A stretch of 64,000 bases of DNA from contig VSDK01013728.1 of assembly GCA_009767595.1 (NCBI GenBank), positions 40,896-104,895 of the forward strand. The letters are read 5' to 3'. The DNA is from Symbiodinium kawagutii. Lineage: Eukaryota > Sar > Dinophyceae > Suessiales > Symbiodiniaceae. Under the pieces are notes generated by a model. The model ran no database searches and was not told where the DNA came from. It saw only the letters and a list, made by a program, of their open reading frames with translations. Below are positions 1 to 11,601 of the stretch, piece by piece (position 1 is the stretch's first letter; the number at the start of each line of letters is the position of its first letter). The position numbers were made by a program, and so were the translations under genes.

Positions 1-121
1 AGCAAAGGCTGTTGCAAGTCAGGAAGGGGCTGGAAGAAGCAGCTTGGAGATACGCTGCTGAGAAAATCGCCAAAAAAAGAAATTCACAGAGGGCGATTGT
101 CGCCGAATGCATCCTGCTTCA
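1..121 (+). CDS. Possible exon fragment, unknown protein
   Basis: The plus strand is open from the window edge. It reads a charged, helix-like segment (KGLEEAAWRYAAEKIAKK and on) up to CTTCAG followed by GTGAAG, which could be a splice donor. I do not recognise a family. The piece is short and cut by the window edge, so this rests on residue composition alone. Confidence 0.2.
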
Positions 122-258
122 GGTGAAGGTCCGGCAGAACTTCATTGCAGCCAGCAGGAGACCACATTTTCTGTGCCAACATTGCATAAGAAGTATTCCT
201 CATTCATGTTGATAAGCGTTCATGTTCCGTGATTTGAATGTGCTGAAAAATGTCGATG

Positions 259-456
259 TCATCCAGAAGTATTCCTTGCACGTTTCCAGCGGTCTCTCAA
301 AGCCTTAAGCTGCACCTGCTGGGTGAAACTCGACATTGACAAGTGCGAGGCTCTAAACTCTACGCCGTGAAATTTTAAGAGCATCAAAATGCCAAGATCA
401 AACATGGATACATTGACAGAGGAATGCAGTACAATCAGTACAGAGTGTATAGCCAC
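259..456 (-). CDS. Possible terminal exon, unknown protein
   Basis: This minus-strand open segment of about 65 codons ends at a stop. Its C-terminal half is polar and basic (FTQQVQLKALRDRWKRAR), as expected of real protein, while the N-terminal part is hydrophobic and may be intron. No acceptor is clear and no family is recognised. Confidence 0.22.
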   Translation of the reverse strand: MAIHSVLIVLHSSVNVSMFDLGILMLLKFHGVEFRASHLSMSSFTQQVQLKALRDRWKRARNTSG

Positions 457-725
457 CTCTTGGGAAATCCCAAGTCACAAAGCCATCCTTGAGCGTTGCA
501 GCCTCCTGACACATCAGCAGCCGTGCAAGCCATCCAGGCTCATCTAGGCTCCACGTTCATGCCCGACTTGAAATCAACAAAGTATCCTTTTCCTCAAAAA
601 TGGAGTATACTGAAGGAAGCTCAGGTTCAGTCCGAAGTATCTTAAGGTCAAAGTGCTACTGAGTGCTACTGAAGCATCCTAGAGTCCTAGAGAGCTACTT
701 AATGAGCCTGACCAAATCCTGTGGA

Positions 726-930
726 TCAACCGCGATGTAGCAAGTTCATCATTCTCAGTGTGTATCCCACACGGGGCTCGGATGGACTGAGGTTTATACT
801 TTGGACTTGAAAGTTGCACGTGATCACAGCCTGCTCCTTCCGCCATTGTGGCACTTTCACTTGTTGGGCTGCAATTGTTTCAAGTAGCCTTGGCGTCGGC
901 AGAAACGAACTTGCGCACTGCGCTTCTACA
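726..930 (-). CDS. Possible terminal exon, unknown protein
   Basis: The minus strand is open with balanced composition (LLETIAAQQVKVPQWRKE is typical) up to a stop at the low-coordinate end. The upstream part of the same open frame runs into TG/CA-rich sequence and is probably not coding. Function unknown. Confidence 0.28.
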
Positions 931-959
931 GATACACACCTATCCGCAAAAACAAGTAT

Positions 960-1345
960 GCAGCAGTGTGCATGTACGAATGCATGAGCGTATGTGCTCT
1001 GGGAATAACAAAGGGTCACCTATGTATTTGTGCATCTACGTACATGGGTGTGTTTATACATGTATGTGAGTATAGTGTGGATGCACGTATCTCATGCATG
1101 TATGCATACAGCCATGAATGTTTGAATGCATGTGTGATCATGTGTGCGTGTGCATGTGTGCGATGTATGTGAGCATGTCGCGTTGTAGGCGGGCATGTAC
1201 GCGTGCATACATTTGCGCATCTACGCATGCATCTGTCGATGGCATTTCGCCTGTATCTCTGTATTTGTGCATGAGAGAGGCATATGCACCCATACTTACA
1301 TCCCGATGGCATCTACATATGTTTTGTTCGTACGCTTGTGTGCGT
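960..1345 (+). repeat. Degenerate ATGTGTGC / ATGCATGC purine-pyrimidine tract
   Basis: About 380 bases are dominated by alternating TGTG, CATG and GTAT steps (many TGTATG, GCATG, TGTGCG words). All frames are open on both strands because stop codons are rare in such sequence. The ORFs here are products of the tract rather than genes. Confidence 0.5.
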
Positions 1346-2082
1346 AACCCCACATTGTCTCCATGCACTGATCAAACACATGCTACCCCCTTCGTCCTTC
1401 GATTTCATTGCCTGTTGTGGCTTTGGGGGAAGCGTTAGTCACTTTGGGTTCCTAGAAAGACTACGTTTTTCCCCTGCAATTGAGGTTCCTTGTGTAGGTT
1501 GGTCTCACTTCATGCCTCTCAACAAGGCCTGATCCCAAGCTTGCTGAGGCGTGTCATGTCTTGCTCAATCTGTTCCATGATGCATCTATTTTCATTTATT
1601 TTCCAACCACACTTTTTGTTATCGTTTATTCCTCTGCCCTGACTTTGAAGATTTTGAAGACAAGCCTCGTAAGATGAGGTGGATAATGAGCATCGAGTAC
1701 ATCATATACGCGCATCAATCATTAATCGAACGAAACAGACCTGTAGAGCTTCTTTCTCTCTCGTCTGATTGCGTCGATGATCAATTGCAATTTCAAACAA
1801 GCAGTAGTTGTGATAGGGAAGGACATGCCCATGAGAGAAGCTTTAGATTTTGTTCATCACACCCTCTTGCGGGCAGAACAAGAGCTAGAGCTGTCACACA
1901 AAAACCTTTTGTGCGAAAATGTGCCTGAAAATATATCAAAATGTAGGTTCAGGTGCTTGTTCCTGATTGGCAGCATGGGAAATGTCATGCAACTTGATGC
2001 TCAGAATTTGTGGAAACTCATCTTGAATTTTTGCGAGGGCTTCTCAGCTTGAATGTATCCCGAAATAATTTGATCTATCCGG

Positions 2083-2480
2083 GTGTCTTTCCCTCTCTCT
2101 CTCTCGCTCACTCTTTGTCTATCAGCCAATCCATCTTTCTCCAATTTTCACAATGTATCTGACTGTCTACCTATGCATCCATCCATCCATCCATCCATCC
2201 ATCCATCCATCCATCCATGCATCCATTTATCGCTTCATACATCTACCTTCCTACCAAGCAATTTATCTATCGAGTCAGTCTCGCTGAACCCTTCCAAACT
2301 CCCTGATGGCTCGAAGCTTCCTTTCTCTCTTGAGAATCTTGGCTATCTCATGCTGTATTACTATATAGATATATATAAATACCACTATGGTCCACTACAT
2401 ATAAAGATCTTATATGAAATAGCGTATGAATATACCTGTCCACTTCATACAAATCCTATCTCTGCATCTATGTTTGTTTG
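2083..2480 (+). repeat. CTCT tract and (ATCC)n microsatellite
   Basis: A short CTCTCTCT stretch near 2,093 is followed by about 13 copies of ATCC (2,175-2,224), then a degenerate CTAT/CATA tail. The 136-codon open frame across it is a by-product of the repeats. Confidence 0.6.
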
Positions 2481-2589
2481 TCTACCTATCTAATCTAAAC
2501 ATATCTAAACCCATTCCAAGGAGTCCTGAATCCTTTTCCAATTGAAACCAGTACCACGCCATACGCCGCAACTGCTTCGAGGTGACCTT

Positions 2590-2791
2590 TCACGTCTTCC
2601 TGGCATTGCAGCGAGCAGCAAACAAAGGCTGGTTTCTCAGATTTGAAGGAGATGCATGGGGATACAACATACGTTCCTAAGGAGCGCCGTTCTTGCTCGC
2701 ATATGATTTTTTCTAGACGGTCAATCAACTTGGTGTTGAGGCGCGCAACGATGGAGGCATAGAGTTCATTGACGTTCGGGCAAGAGTTTGT
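2590..2791 (-). CDS. Candidate internal exon, unknown protein
   Basis: On the minus strand a CACTGCAG acceptor is followed directly by an open segment that reads like genuine protein: NELYASIVARLNTKLIDRL, then KIICEQERRSLG, then a more hydrophobic part with several cysteines. The frame stays open to 2,495, but a GT donor near 2,590 (after a reading of QCQEDVKG) is a plausible exon end. No family is recognised. The alternation of polar and hydrophobic residues and the clean acceptor make it one of the better exon candidates in the first 10 kb. Confidence 0.45.
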
Positions 2792-3283
2792 CTGCAGTGT
2801 TTTCGGAAAAGTATTTCATTACCCTTTAAACAAAGTGCTTCTATAGATACGCTGTACTTGTTGGAAAGGGCTTCAAGCGGTAAAGTTCGCCAAAGCGCAT
2901 CAGTCTACACCGACAAGAGCGCAATGTTGACAGGTGCCATGAAAAGCCTTTTGGTGCTCGAGCGCAGCGCGAACGCACACAATCAACTACAAATGGAGCG
3001 GAAAATGAGTGCAAAGAAGTGGTCAAGGGGAAGATCCCCAAGAAATGTACATGATGCAACCACCTAGCATTGCATGAATGGTGCTGTGTTGCACCTTTAC
3101 GCTGGAAGATGATGGTGCAGTATACACATTAAATGACCTGAAAGGCTTGTAGTCATACTTACATGACCGCTCGGGCAAGCAGACTTGACCAATATCCAAC
3201 AGTGTGGTGACTCCCCTTCCCATTTGAAGACACAGGAGGTTCATATTACGTACTTTTAGAAATTATATAGTTCGGTACTTCTC

Positions 3284-3677
3284 TTGGACCAGTGCGGCAA
3301 ATGCAACTCTCATGGAACAAACATCACTGCCTGCAAGGTGGAAGTGATCACTGCACCCTCGGCTTCTGTAGTTTCTCCAGCAGGTTCACCTGCAACAGAC
3401 TATGTATGCCATGGCATGCATTTGCATCGAATTTTTTTCGCACGTTCATCTCCGTTCATCGGTTTCATTGTTTTGCTTTGCACCTGCAATGATCTCTGCA
3501 TTGACACAGTTTGGTTCGGACATCGCAGAGACCAGCAAAGCAGCGACATCTCCGCGGGAGATTGATCCGACGTTCCTCAGGTCGCTGGTGTGGTGTGTTC
3601 AAGGCAAGTGTGCTGTCAATGCCGGCGGATTGCCTAATAGATTCTTGAAAATACTCTCTGATTTAGTGAATCAATAA
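3284..3677 (+). CDS. Candidate two-exon 3' gene end, unknown protein
   Basis: Two plus-strand segments look coding. The first (about 3,284-3,410) carries CGKCNSHGTNITACK. The second (about 3,515-3,677) reads FGSDIAETSKAATSPREID and ends at a stop that overlaps an AATAAA-like sequence. They lie in different frames, so an intron in the T-rich stretch around 3,425-3,510 would be needed; CATTGACACAG is a possible acceptor. No family is recognised. Opposite-strand frames here are less convincing. Confidence 0.33.
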
Positions 3678-3713
3678 ACCAGGCAGTAGTACCATCCGGC
3701 ATGCGATAATCAA

Positions 3714-4241
3714 CTAACAAAGGTTTCGACCAACACTCGTTTTAGATGCCCAGTCAACGGTCAGAAGCGCCTTTTCCCAACCAAGGAGCTCTGTGTCAAA
3801 CGTGAGGTGCGGCCTCCAAAGTGGAAAGCAGCATGGTTCCCAAAAATGACATGGTGTCAAAAGCATCTTAGATGATCGAGTCTTCAAGACAAGGCTGGCC
3901 TTTCCAATGGAGCCTGGTTCAGCACAACCTTGACCCCAAGCCGCCCCAACAAGTTCTTTAGATTTCTTTTTCAACTCGTTTCCAAATTTTCCACACCTGA
4001 TTCTGCTGCTGATCTCAACCGGGCGATCGAAAATTCTTGGCCTCTGGGGAACCGAGCTGGGAACTTCCCTCCTGGGTGTTCGTTGAGGCCTTTCACCCGC
4101 AACATGGTGAAGGCAACGCCACTTCGTAGCACCGCCTGGTAGGTGAGAGCTGCTTGGAATGTGGAATGTGTGAACGCCTAGGCAGGTGAACACGGACCCC
4201 TTCAGCGCTTGAAATCTGTAATCGAAATCAAACATCAACAA
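3714..4241 (-). CDS. Open reading frame of 175 codons, unknown protein
   Basis: This long minus-strand open frame has a polar, basic middle (RPVEISSRIRCGKFGNELKKK) and hydrophobic ends. No domain, signal peptide or repeat is seen. The length is above chance for this base composition, but the ends look non-coding, so a smaller exon (about 3,880-4,120) may be the real part. It follows a candidate plus-strand gene end tail to tail. Confidence 0.28.
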   Translation of the reverse strand: MLMFDFDYRFQALKGSVFTCLGVHTFHIPSSSHLPGGATKWRCLHHVAGERPQRTPRREVPSSVPQRPRIFDRPVEISSRIRCGKFGNELKKKSKELVGAAWGQGCAEPGSIGKASLVLKTRSSKMLLTPCHFWEPCCFPLWRPHLTFDTELLGWEKALLTVDWASKTSVGRNLC

Positions 4242-4965
4242 ACATCAACACACATCTAACATTGCCTTCAAATCATCCACTTCCGGCAACACAAAGGACA
4301 GCGAAAATGACATGCAGTGACAATACAATCATAGCTCATTGATGATATTAATGTTCACCAAGTCAGTGTCACCTGCCCACGGGAGCTCTGCCAGACCCAT
4401 CCAAATGAAACAGCAAATCTAAGTGCAAAAAATGATCCATCTAAAATCTGAAGCAGTGCAGTTCTTGGGGGATGGACTCTCTCATGGAATTCATGGACTG
4501 GGAACGACTTTTTGAGATCAAATTTGGGTGGCACAATTGCACAGCCTCACCTCTGCCGAGGTCTTTGGCGGAGTGTAGAGCCCGTTCCACGGTCCCCTGG
4601 GTCTCACACGGATGGCTGAACTGTCGAGGCGCTTGCAATTGAGCTGCAGGGGGGAATGGAATCAGAATGAATCTAGAAAGTCGATGAAAGTCGATACAGT
4701 ATCTCCAAGATATCTCCAAGATCCTGTTTTGAGAAAGACCTTTGATCGGTCCGAGCGTGCCTCTGATCCCAACTTACTACGAGTACTGCATAGTTCGTCA
4801 GAACGGTCGAAGAAGTGGCTCTAGTTTAACCACATGTTTCTGCATGTGGAAGAACATTTCAAGAAACAGATTCACAGGCCATAAAAATGGGAGCCAAATA
4901 TGTCACAATGATCCACGAATACGGTCCCAAAAAGTTCGAAAAGTGGATATATGATCCAGGTTCCT

Positions 4966-5100
4966 TCAGGCCCCCCCCCCCTCCCCCCCCAGGGTCAGGG
5001 TACCCCCCCCTCCCCCCCTGTGGTGTGGGGTGGTGGTGGGGAAGTGCAATGGTCATGGTCCCCCCCTCCCCCTGTGGTCTGGTGGTGGGGTGGGGGGATA
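4966..5100 (+). repeat. Poly-C / CCCCTCCCC and TGGGG tract
   Basis: Runs of 8 to 10 C separated by single T or AGGGT are followed by GGTGGTGGGG and GTGGGGTGGGGGG. One strand therefore holds many closely spaced G-runs, enough for quadruplex folding. No gene. Confidence 0.7.
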
Positions 5101-5101
5101 T

Positions 5102-5480
5102 ATGCAAGTAGTATATAGGTAGTATTTTAGTAGTATATAGGTAGTAAATATTATGTAGTATATAGACAGCATATATTTAGTATATAAGTAGTATATTATT
5201 AGTAGTATATAGGTAGTATTTTGGTAGTGTATAGGTACTATATATAATGTAGTATATAGGTAGCATATAGGTAGTATCTAAATAAAATACTACATAAGTA
5301 TCTAGATATATGTAAGAAATATGTAGGTAGTGTCAGTAGCCTTTTGCTACTATATAGGTAGCATTTAGGAAATACAAAAGTATATAAGTGGTATGCACGT
5401 AGTCAGCAGCAAATAGGTAGCATACAAGTAGTATATCTGTAGTATGTAGGTAATATTGGTAGTATATAGGTGTATTTGAA
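5102..5480 (+). repeat. Degenerate GTAGTATATAG tandem repeat
   Basis: Imperfect copies of GTAGTATATAG / GTAGTATTTTAG fill about 380 bases, with units of roughly 10-20 bases. Stops are frequent. No gene is seen. Confidence 0.65.
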
Positions 5481-5512
5481 TGCTTTAAGCTCCCAAATAA
5501 CATGTTAATGGA

Positions 5513-5637
5513 AGGGGAAGGGTCCAAAATGCTGCAAATAACATGCAAATGGGATGGTAAGGCTCCAAAATGCTGCAAATAGCATGCAAATGGGAAGGAA
5601 AGGCTCCAAAATGCTGCAAATAGCATGCAAATCTACC
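5513..5637 (+). repeat. Three-copy 41-bp minisatellite
   Basis: CCAAAATGCTGCAAAT recurs at 5,524, 5,565 and 5,606, giving an exact 41-bp period with few changes between copies. It ends just before a G-run at 5,643. Confidence 0.8.
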
Positions 5638-5789
5638 CTTGGCGGGGGGGGGGGCTGACGAACCGCGAACCGGGATCATATATAGTAGGAAGTGCTTGCA
5701 AATGATTCTGGGTGAAGAGCTTGGCTTTTCATTGGTCCAATTTGCTGTCAATTGTGGCGGAACATCGATCCAAGTAGAGCCAGCTCAGG

Positions 5790-6190
5790 CCCCCAAGATG
5801 GGCCTACCATGGGCTTGGCTTAACACCTCACCCGCTCCATGTCCCACAAAATCCCACAAAGATACGGATTTGTACCCCAAAGGGGCCGACCACATCAGAC
5901 CACTCCCCCTCTTCACATCCTGGTGAAGGCAATCTCGGTCGCTAGGTGAGGTCACGTGAACCATCGGAATAGTCTCAACTGACATCTCGAAAGCCGTGCC
6001 AACAAAACATCATACAACAACCTGCCAGACATATGCCATGTAAAGTTTAAAGCAATGTCAGAATACCAAAGACACGTCAAAATATTTGCAGGGATTGAAG
6101 TGTTGTCAAGAAACACTTCAACGAAACCTTCGGCATAGACGCTGCACTCCATGTACACAGTGAGCCAACAAAATGTCGTGCTGCACCAAC
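5790..6190 (-). CDS. Candidate two-exon segment, unknown protein
   Basis: Minus-strand coding-like blocks occur at about 6,170-5,985 (GFVEVFLDNTSIPANIL, then WHMSGRLLYDVLLARLSR) and 5,925-5,790 (SGLMWSAPLGYKSVSLW, then a Gly/Ala-rich stretch). They are in different frames with CAG/GT-like borders between them, consistent with a short intron. I do not recognise the protein. A plus-strand frame of 95 codons overlaps but is less convincing. Confidence 0.35.
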
Positions 6191-7116
6191 CCATTGAACC
6201 CTGGCCCACACCTGCTCCCCTGAAAAAGATATCAAACTCCAATGAACATGTCAAATGTCCAAGTGCATATCGAGCAAAATGACCAAATGTCAAAAATATG
6301 TTAGGAATTGTCAGCAAATATGCCCAATGATCTGAAAAGGTACGTTGTCAAACAAACGGAGGCAACTTATATCAATATATCAAAGAAAACCTCAGGATGC
6401 ATTTTGCCAGATTTACTATGATGGAGCGGTTTTGTATGCATCCGGCCCCATGAATCTGACAGAATGATGTCGGCGACTTTCATGTTCTAGAAGGGGGGTA
6501 CGGCCCTGGCAAGGCTTCTGGAATCATCATCGCATTTAGGAAGTCTTTGCCATCAAACACTTCGTACGGGTCTCCTCTGTCTGCTCAATCACTCTCCTTC
6601 ACTGCATGGACGAGCTCGAACCATTCGACTCAAAAGGGGTTATGTTGACTTCCTGGTAGTGCTTAATGTGCCTGATGTGCCTATGTTTTTGCCAATCCTG
6701 ACAAAACCTGGGACAAACAAAGCTACAAGAGGCTTCGGGTTTGGATTTACCGGGTGCTGTGGCAAGACCCGAACGAATGTGCGCCCATACTTTGCACGGA
6801 TGCCAATCTCAGAGTTGGAGTTCTCTCTCTCCCTCTCTCCATCGCCTTCTCTGTGAGTTGGAGTTGTCGACAGATTTTTTCTCCCTGCTTTGGCGCTGAA
6901 CAGCGGGCCGAAAAAACTCCATGAACTTCCGAAAGTCATACCAATGTGGCAGACAGTGAAAAGAAAACACTCGTTGTCCCCGCTGGAGACACTGGAGATG
7001 CATCTCGAACCAGCTTTGCAACCCAGCAGCAGGGAGGATTCCAAGTTCAACAAGGGCGACAAGTTTGGGCCTTCATGGCCCCGTTGTGACTTCAGAAAAA
7101 GACGATTGGGAGACCA

Positions 7117-7550
7117 ATGAGGGACACACTTGAGCAAGAACTGGGAGACGACTGTAGAGAAGACTACAGAAGTGCGAAACAAATGAAACTGATGAGAAAC
7201 AAGTGGGAAACACAAAGGGAAAAAGTTAAACTGGGAGGCAAGTGGACAACAGGGCGCAGGCCAAATGAAAATGAAGTACCAGTAGAAGATATGCATGAGA
7301 CAAGTGCAAGACAAATAGAAACAAAAACAATCAAAAGCAGCGGTAAAAAGACCTGGAAGGTGGTAAACAGCTGGGCTGGACACAAATAGGACACAAGTGG
7401 AGAAAAAGAAGCGGCAAACAAATAGAACAGAACTTGTACAGTAGACAAATGGAAAGAGAATGGAAAACCAATGAAGGACTGAGACACAAGTGGGAGACGA
7501 ATGGGCAGCAAGCCCAAAAATCTTAAATGGGAGACAAATAGGAATCGTGC
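7117..7550 (+). repeat. Degenerate GGGAGACAAATGG minisatellite
   Basis: Related words (GTGGGAAACACAAA, GGGAGACAAATAGG, GTGGGAGACGAATGG) recur every 20-30 bases. They keep the minus strand open for 352 codons (6,640-7,698) and the plus strand for 90. I treat both as by-products of the repeat, apart from a possible small exon at the far end. Confidence 0.45.
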
Positions 7551-7599
7551 CACTTGTGTGACCCACCAGCCAAGCCACGTCCTCTGCTCTGACTCTCCA

Positions 7600-7730
7600 C
7601 CAGTGGCCTTGCAGGAAAATATATACTGGATTTGTGGAGCACTTGTGCTTCCAATCTCTCACAGTAAAAGTATAATGCCGACAATGCCATATTCTCACGC
7701 ACTGTCGATACCAAATTTCCAGAATCTTTC
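7600..7730 (-). CDS. Possible exon, unknown protein
   Basis: The minus strand reads VRENMALSALYFYCERLEAQ and then a short polar stretch before the composition decays into the neighbouring minisatellite. Composition is the only support. Confidence 0.25.
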
Positions 7731-7764
7731 AGGCTTAGGACTTACCCATTGCAGCACTCTCTGG

Positions 7765-8060
7765 AAATCTTAAAATAACTCTTTAGTCATTTTTGAATTA
7801 TGTTTGAGTCATGTTGCAGTCATTTTTCAGTAATTTCCTCGAGTTTTTGTCATTTTTCAGTCATTTGTTTGTCACTTTTTGCAGTCATGTTTCAATCATT
7901 TCCTCGAGTTCTAGAAATATGTTTCAGCCATTTCCTGGAGTGTTTATTTGATGAAATCCGAGGAATGGCCGAAACATAACTAGAAAATGTCCAAAACTCG
8001 AGAAGCTTGATTGTCCAAAAATCAATTGTAAAAAAAAGGACTGAAATCTGGGGAAATGAT
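7765..8060 (+). repeat. Degenerate TCATTTTTCAGTCATTT repeat
   Basis: TCATTTTTCAG, GTCATTT and the inverted form AAAATGA recur through about 300 bases. The first half is T-rich and the second half carries the complement. No gene. Confidence 0.5.
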
Positions 8061-8239
8061 TTGAAAATGATAAAAAGTGAGCAGAAAATTAACAGTGTCA
8101 AATAAGTATTTGGATGCTCCCAGGACAGCAACTTCCAGCCTGGGTTTGAATGGCCTGATCCGACTTGCCAACGTAAACCACCTGCAAAGCTTGTTCAAAT
8201 GCTGCCCCTACAAGTACCCTTCAGCAGCCTTCAGCCTTT

Positions 8240-8378
8240 TCTTAGTTGGGCAACTTTGCCATGTCAACCAGAGGTGCTTCATCTTGGATCTTGGTTGAAC
8301 TGTATATCTCATGGCTTGCTTCCTGCATTCTGTTGCAAACCCAACCTGAGGTTCTTTCTGCGCTCTGAAAGCTTTGAT
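8240..8378 (-). CDS. Candidate exon, unknown protein
   Basis: After a CGCCCGCAG acceptor the minus strand is open in two frames. One reads FRAQKEPQVGFATECRKQ, the other RMQEASHEIYSSTKIQDEAP. Either could be coding; I cannot choose without flanking exons. The second is more protein-like and stops soon after, suggesting a terminal exon. Confidence 0.3.
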
Positions 8379-9037
8379 GAACTGCGGGCGAGCAGTCGTA
8401 GCGGGGCATGTGTCCGAAATAGACCGTGGCACATGCACTTAGTATGAGAAGACATATGCAACACACATGCTACGCAAGACGTGTGATGTGATGGTGACTT
8501 GCTCTTGTTGCAAAGCTTTCAACTCCAAACTCATCACACTCTTATCCCATGCTCATCCCACGCCCACGGGCATCAATAGCCAGCGAAAAGTAGTTCATTC
8601 GCTCACCTGCGTTCAAACTTTCTCAAATAGCTGGACGATCATGAGAAAACTCACAAAACCATGCAAAAGCAGGACAGGAGATCGAATGACGAAATCAAAG
8701 CTTGCTTTCTAAGGTCGGCAGCTAAGGATGCCTTCATAGACTCGCTCCTCACCATTAGTGCCTGAGGTGAGAAAACATTGACCGACCCAGGTTGATGGCT
8801 GAGCGCAGCCTACACAGCTCCTGTGCAAAGATGTGATAGCCAACAAGATGAATATAAAGTGACAGCCAGCACCTCCAAGCAGCTGCAAGCAGCTACACTC
8901 CAAATAGGATCCGAACAAATGATGGACACTCGATGATGGGCAGGATGAATGTCAAAACAAAACATGAAATAAGATGGGAATATAGGAATAAGATATAATA
9001 AGATAAGAAATGATGTAATAAGAAATTAGCAACAAGA

Positions 9038-9364
9038 GTGAGAAAGGACTGGCTGACGGAGCAATGGCACAAGATAAGACAGGACACGGAGAGCGTATGC
9101 CTATTTTTGTGGATGAACAGCCGGGCTGAAGAACAAACGGACCAGACCGGATCCAAACAGGATTTGTTCTGCGTGCGCAAGACTGAAGACTTGAAAGTTC
9201 TCTTCCCATTGTCGCTTCAACTGAAAATAATTCCCGCCGCCTTTTGCCTCACAAAGTTTTACACAAGACTATTCTTGGACAACACATTCATGTCCAAAAC
9301 ATTTGGAAAGGAGAGCAACACTTGTGCGACAAACAGCTCTTGCACTGAGTTGTTACGTTGTTAG
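9038..9364 (+). CDS. Open reading frame of 108 codons, unknown protein
   Basis: The first half (DWLTEQWHKIRQDTES and following) is polar and protein-like, the second half less so. There is no recognisable domain and no clear splice borders. It could be a lone exon or chance. Confidence 0.22.
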   Translation: MRKDWLTEQWHKIRQDTESVCLFLWMNSRAEEQTDQTGSKQDLFCVRKTEDLKVLFPLSLQLKIIPAAFCLTKFYTRLFLDNTFMSKTFGKESNTCATNSSCTELLRC

Positions 9365-10269
9365 GCAGATTTTTTGCACACAAACCATGCGGAACCTCAA
9401 TTTAATCATATGGTCTGGTGACTGGTGTAGCTTTGCTTTAGGACAAGCATCTGGAAGAGCTATGGTGCTCCTGCCTACCGGACATGTGGAGGGCGGCGGC
9501 ATGGCTGGATATCATTATAATTGTGTTTACAGGTGCCGATCACAATTCCTTGGTCCAAGAATATCCATCTTCGCCTAAAATGTGTTTTGTGTTTTTCCGC
9601 AGAACTTTCGCAAAACCAAAACCTATTTTTTGCAGGGGTACGTCTTGTCTTGTTGTGCATGCTAGAAGTAAATATGGCCAACATGGCCAACAATTAGCGT
9701 GGCAATCAAACACCTAGTTAGCAATGCTTTTCTCTGTGCTCACCTTTTCTTCACACATCTCAGCTGCTCATCTCAGGATCTCCCCGAAGAGTTGTCCTTT
9801 GAATAAGAGGGTGCACTTGACATTGCTATTCTTCCTTTCACGCTGGCCTTTGCGAAATGTTCGCCAAGTTTTCTCGAAATGTTTCGAAACGTTGGAAATC
9901 CATCCAGCCTTAAATTGCCTTGGATTTATCCTCCCATAAGAAAACCTAGTGACCTAGTACGGCTCAAGACAAGCTTTGACTGGCACTGCAAGATATTTGT
10001 TCTTACAATACGCTATATAATTGACTTTCGCATTTCTTTCGGCCCCCCCCCACCAAAAAAAACTTCACACATTCGAGGGAGAAAAAACGAAACGTAGATT
10101 CATGACATGAACTTCCATGGAAAGCTAAACTCCTTGCAAGGACTCCCAAATTTACTCTCTGCTCCTTAAGAAAGACCATCCCCCCACCAAACAGGAAATT
10201 CTCAGTGCATGGACAGAACAAAATGGCACCACATTCCGACTTGCGTCAACATTTGCCAAGGTCATTAGG

Positions 10270-10761
10270 TCATTCGCACACATAAGTGAGAGCTAAGATA
10301 CGATAAACGACACCCATTTGTACGACATCTTCTCTACGAAGCTCCATCTCCTCGGCAAGGCCATGCAAAGCGCGCAAGTCCAACTGCGCATGTTCGTACA
10401 TGCTCAGTTTCTCAATGGTTTGGTCATAGACTGCTCTGCAACCTGCCAGGGCACTAGGGCACTTTTGTTTCATGTCGGTTTGTGTACCTTGGCAGCCCTG
10501 CGACATCGTCTGGCAGCGGTACCCCATCTGTCCGCACCTCAGGACCGTGGAAAGCATGGAAAGCATTGGAAGGCCCTGTGCCTGTCCCTTTTCGTTGCGG
10601 TCGAAGTCATCTTTTCGTTGCCTAGGCACCGCCTTGAAGGCATTGAAGGGCATACGAACATAGTTCCAGGTGCTTGCCTGCCACGGAACACAGTTCGCTT
10701 CAGAAGAAAAGGAGTGAAACAACCAGGCATGAAAAAAATAACCCCCAACATATCCCAACAT
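10270..10761 (-). CDS. Candidate exon of about 160 codons, helical unknown protein
   Basis: The minus frame is open for 163 codons. The middle is basic (NAFKAVPRQRKDDFDRNEK), and the C-terminal part is a likely amphipathic helix (YDQTIEKLSMYEHAQLD, then LAEEMELRREDVVQMG). No catalytic motif or known family is seen. The plus strand is also open over nearly the same span, as often happens in GC-balanced coding DNA, but its product is less natural. A CAG-type border near 10,690 may mark the true exon start. Confidence 0.42.
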   Translation of the reverse strand: MLGYVGGYFFHAWLFHSFSSEANCVPWQASTWNYVRMPFNAFKAVPRQRKDDFDRNEKGQAQGLPMLSMLSTVLRCGQMGYRCQTMSQGCQGTQTDMKQKCPSALAGCRAVYDQTIEKLSMYEHAQLDLRALHGLAEEMELRREDVVQMGVVYRILALTYVCE

Positions 10762-11341
10762 TTAACATCATACCAACCAACAGAACCGAGGAGGGTGTTG
10801 CAGACCGTACCCTGAGCCCAGTCTAAATCCCATGAACAAACTCGAACCAGCTGCGTACGTACGTACGAACACCATTTGCTCGTGTAAAATTCGGTATTGA
10901 ATCGCGTGGTATGTGTCTGTGTGTGTGAGAGCATGTCCTGCGCCAAAAGGCTGGTCTATCCAACTTTCAATTGACGTCTTGTATATCATTGTTCTTCCGT
11001 CCTTCCACGTCTATAGGGGGCCTGGAGCTGATTTGCCTATCCAGCCCACAAAGTTATGGCAAATCAGTGGCTGAGTGGTCTGATCAATCACTTGTAGTGC
11101 AACTTGTTTTGAACGGTTGACCAGCTGTTAATAAACTGTGTTTCCGCACGGCTGTCGCGAACTGATATGGCAACTGGGCCAGGCCACAAAGCCAGCATGA
11201 CTTTGTTGACTGTGACTAGGGTCATCCGTCATATTTATATAAGATTATCGATTCAGGCCCTACCTCCAATGCTGGCCCAAAGACCGTCCTAGGGTGTCGA
11301 ATAATCAGTCCTGGTACCATTCCGACACATCGGTCTTTTAA

Positions 11342-11518
11342 GTGCGTCTGTGTGTGTGTGTGTGTGTGTGTGTCTCTGTGTGTGTCTCTGTGTATATGTG
11401 CGTCTGTGTGTGTGTGTGTGTCTGTGTGGGTGAATGTCTTGTCTGTCATTCGGTAAGCGCCAGTGCCAGTGTATGTCCGCGGGCGCGGGTGGGCAGGTGG
11501 GAGAGAGAGAGAGAGAGG
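11342..11518 (+). repeat. (GT)n microsatellite and (GA)n tract
   Basis: GTGTGTGTCTGTGT runs fill about 11,346-11,430, and GAGAGAGAGA occurs at about 11,501-11,517. Both open false frames on each strand. Confidence 0.7.
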
Positions 11519-11601
11519 GCTTTTCGTTCGCTTGTTTCCTAACCAGGAAACAGAGTCATTTTCAGAGCAATCGTCTGAGGTTGTTCACCGCTATCCTGGC
11601 T

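Noticed and set aside
6640..7698. 352-codon minus-strand frame
   Set aside because: Most of it is the complement of a degenerate GGGAGACAAATGG repeat; composition is Phe/Cys/Ser-rich without domains.
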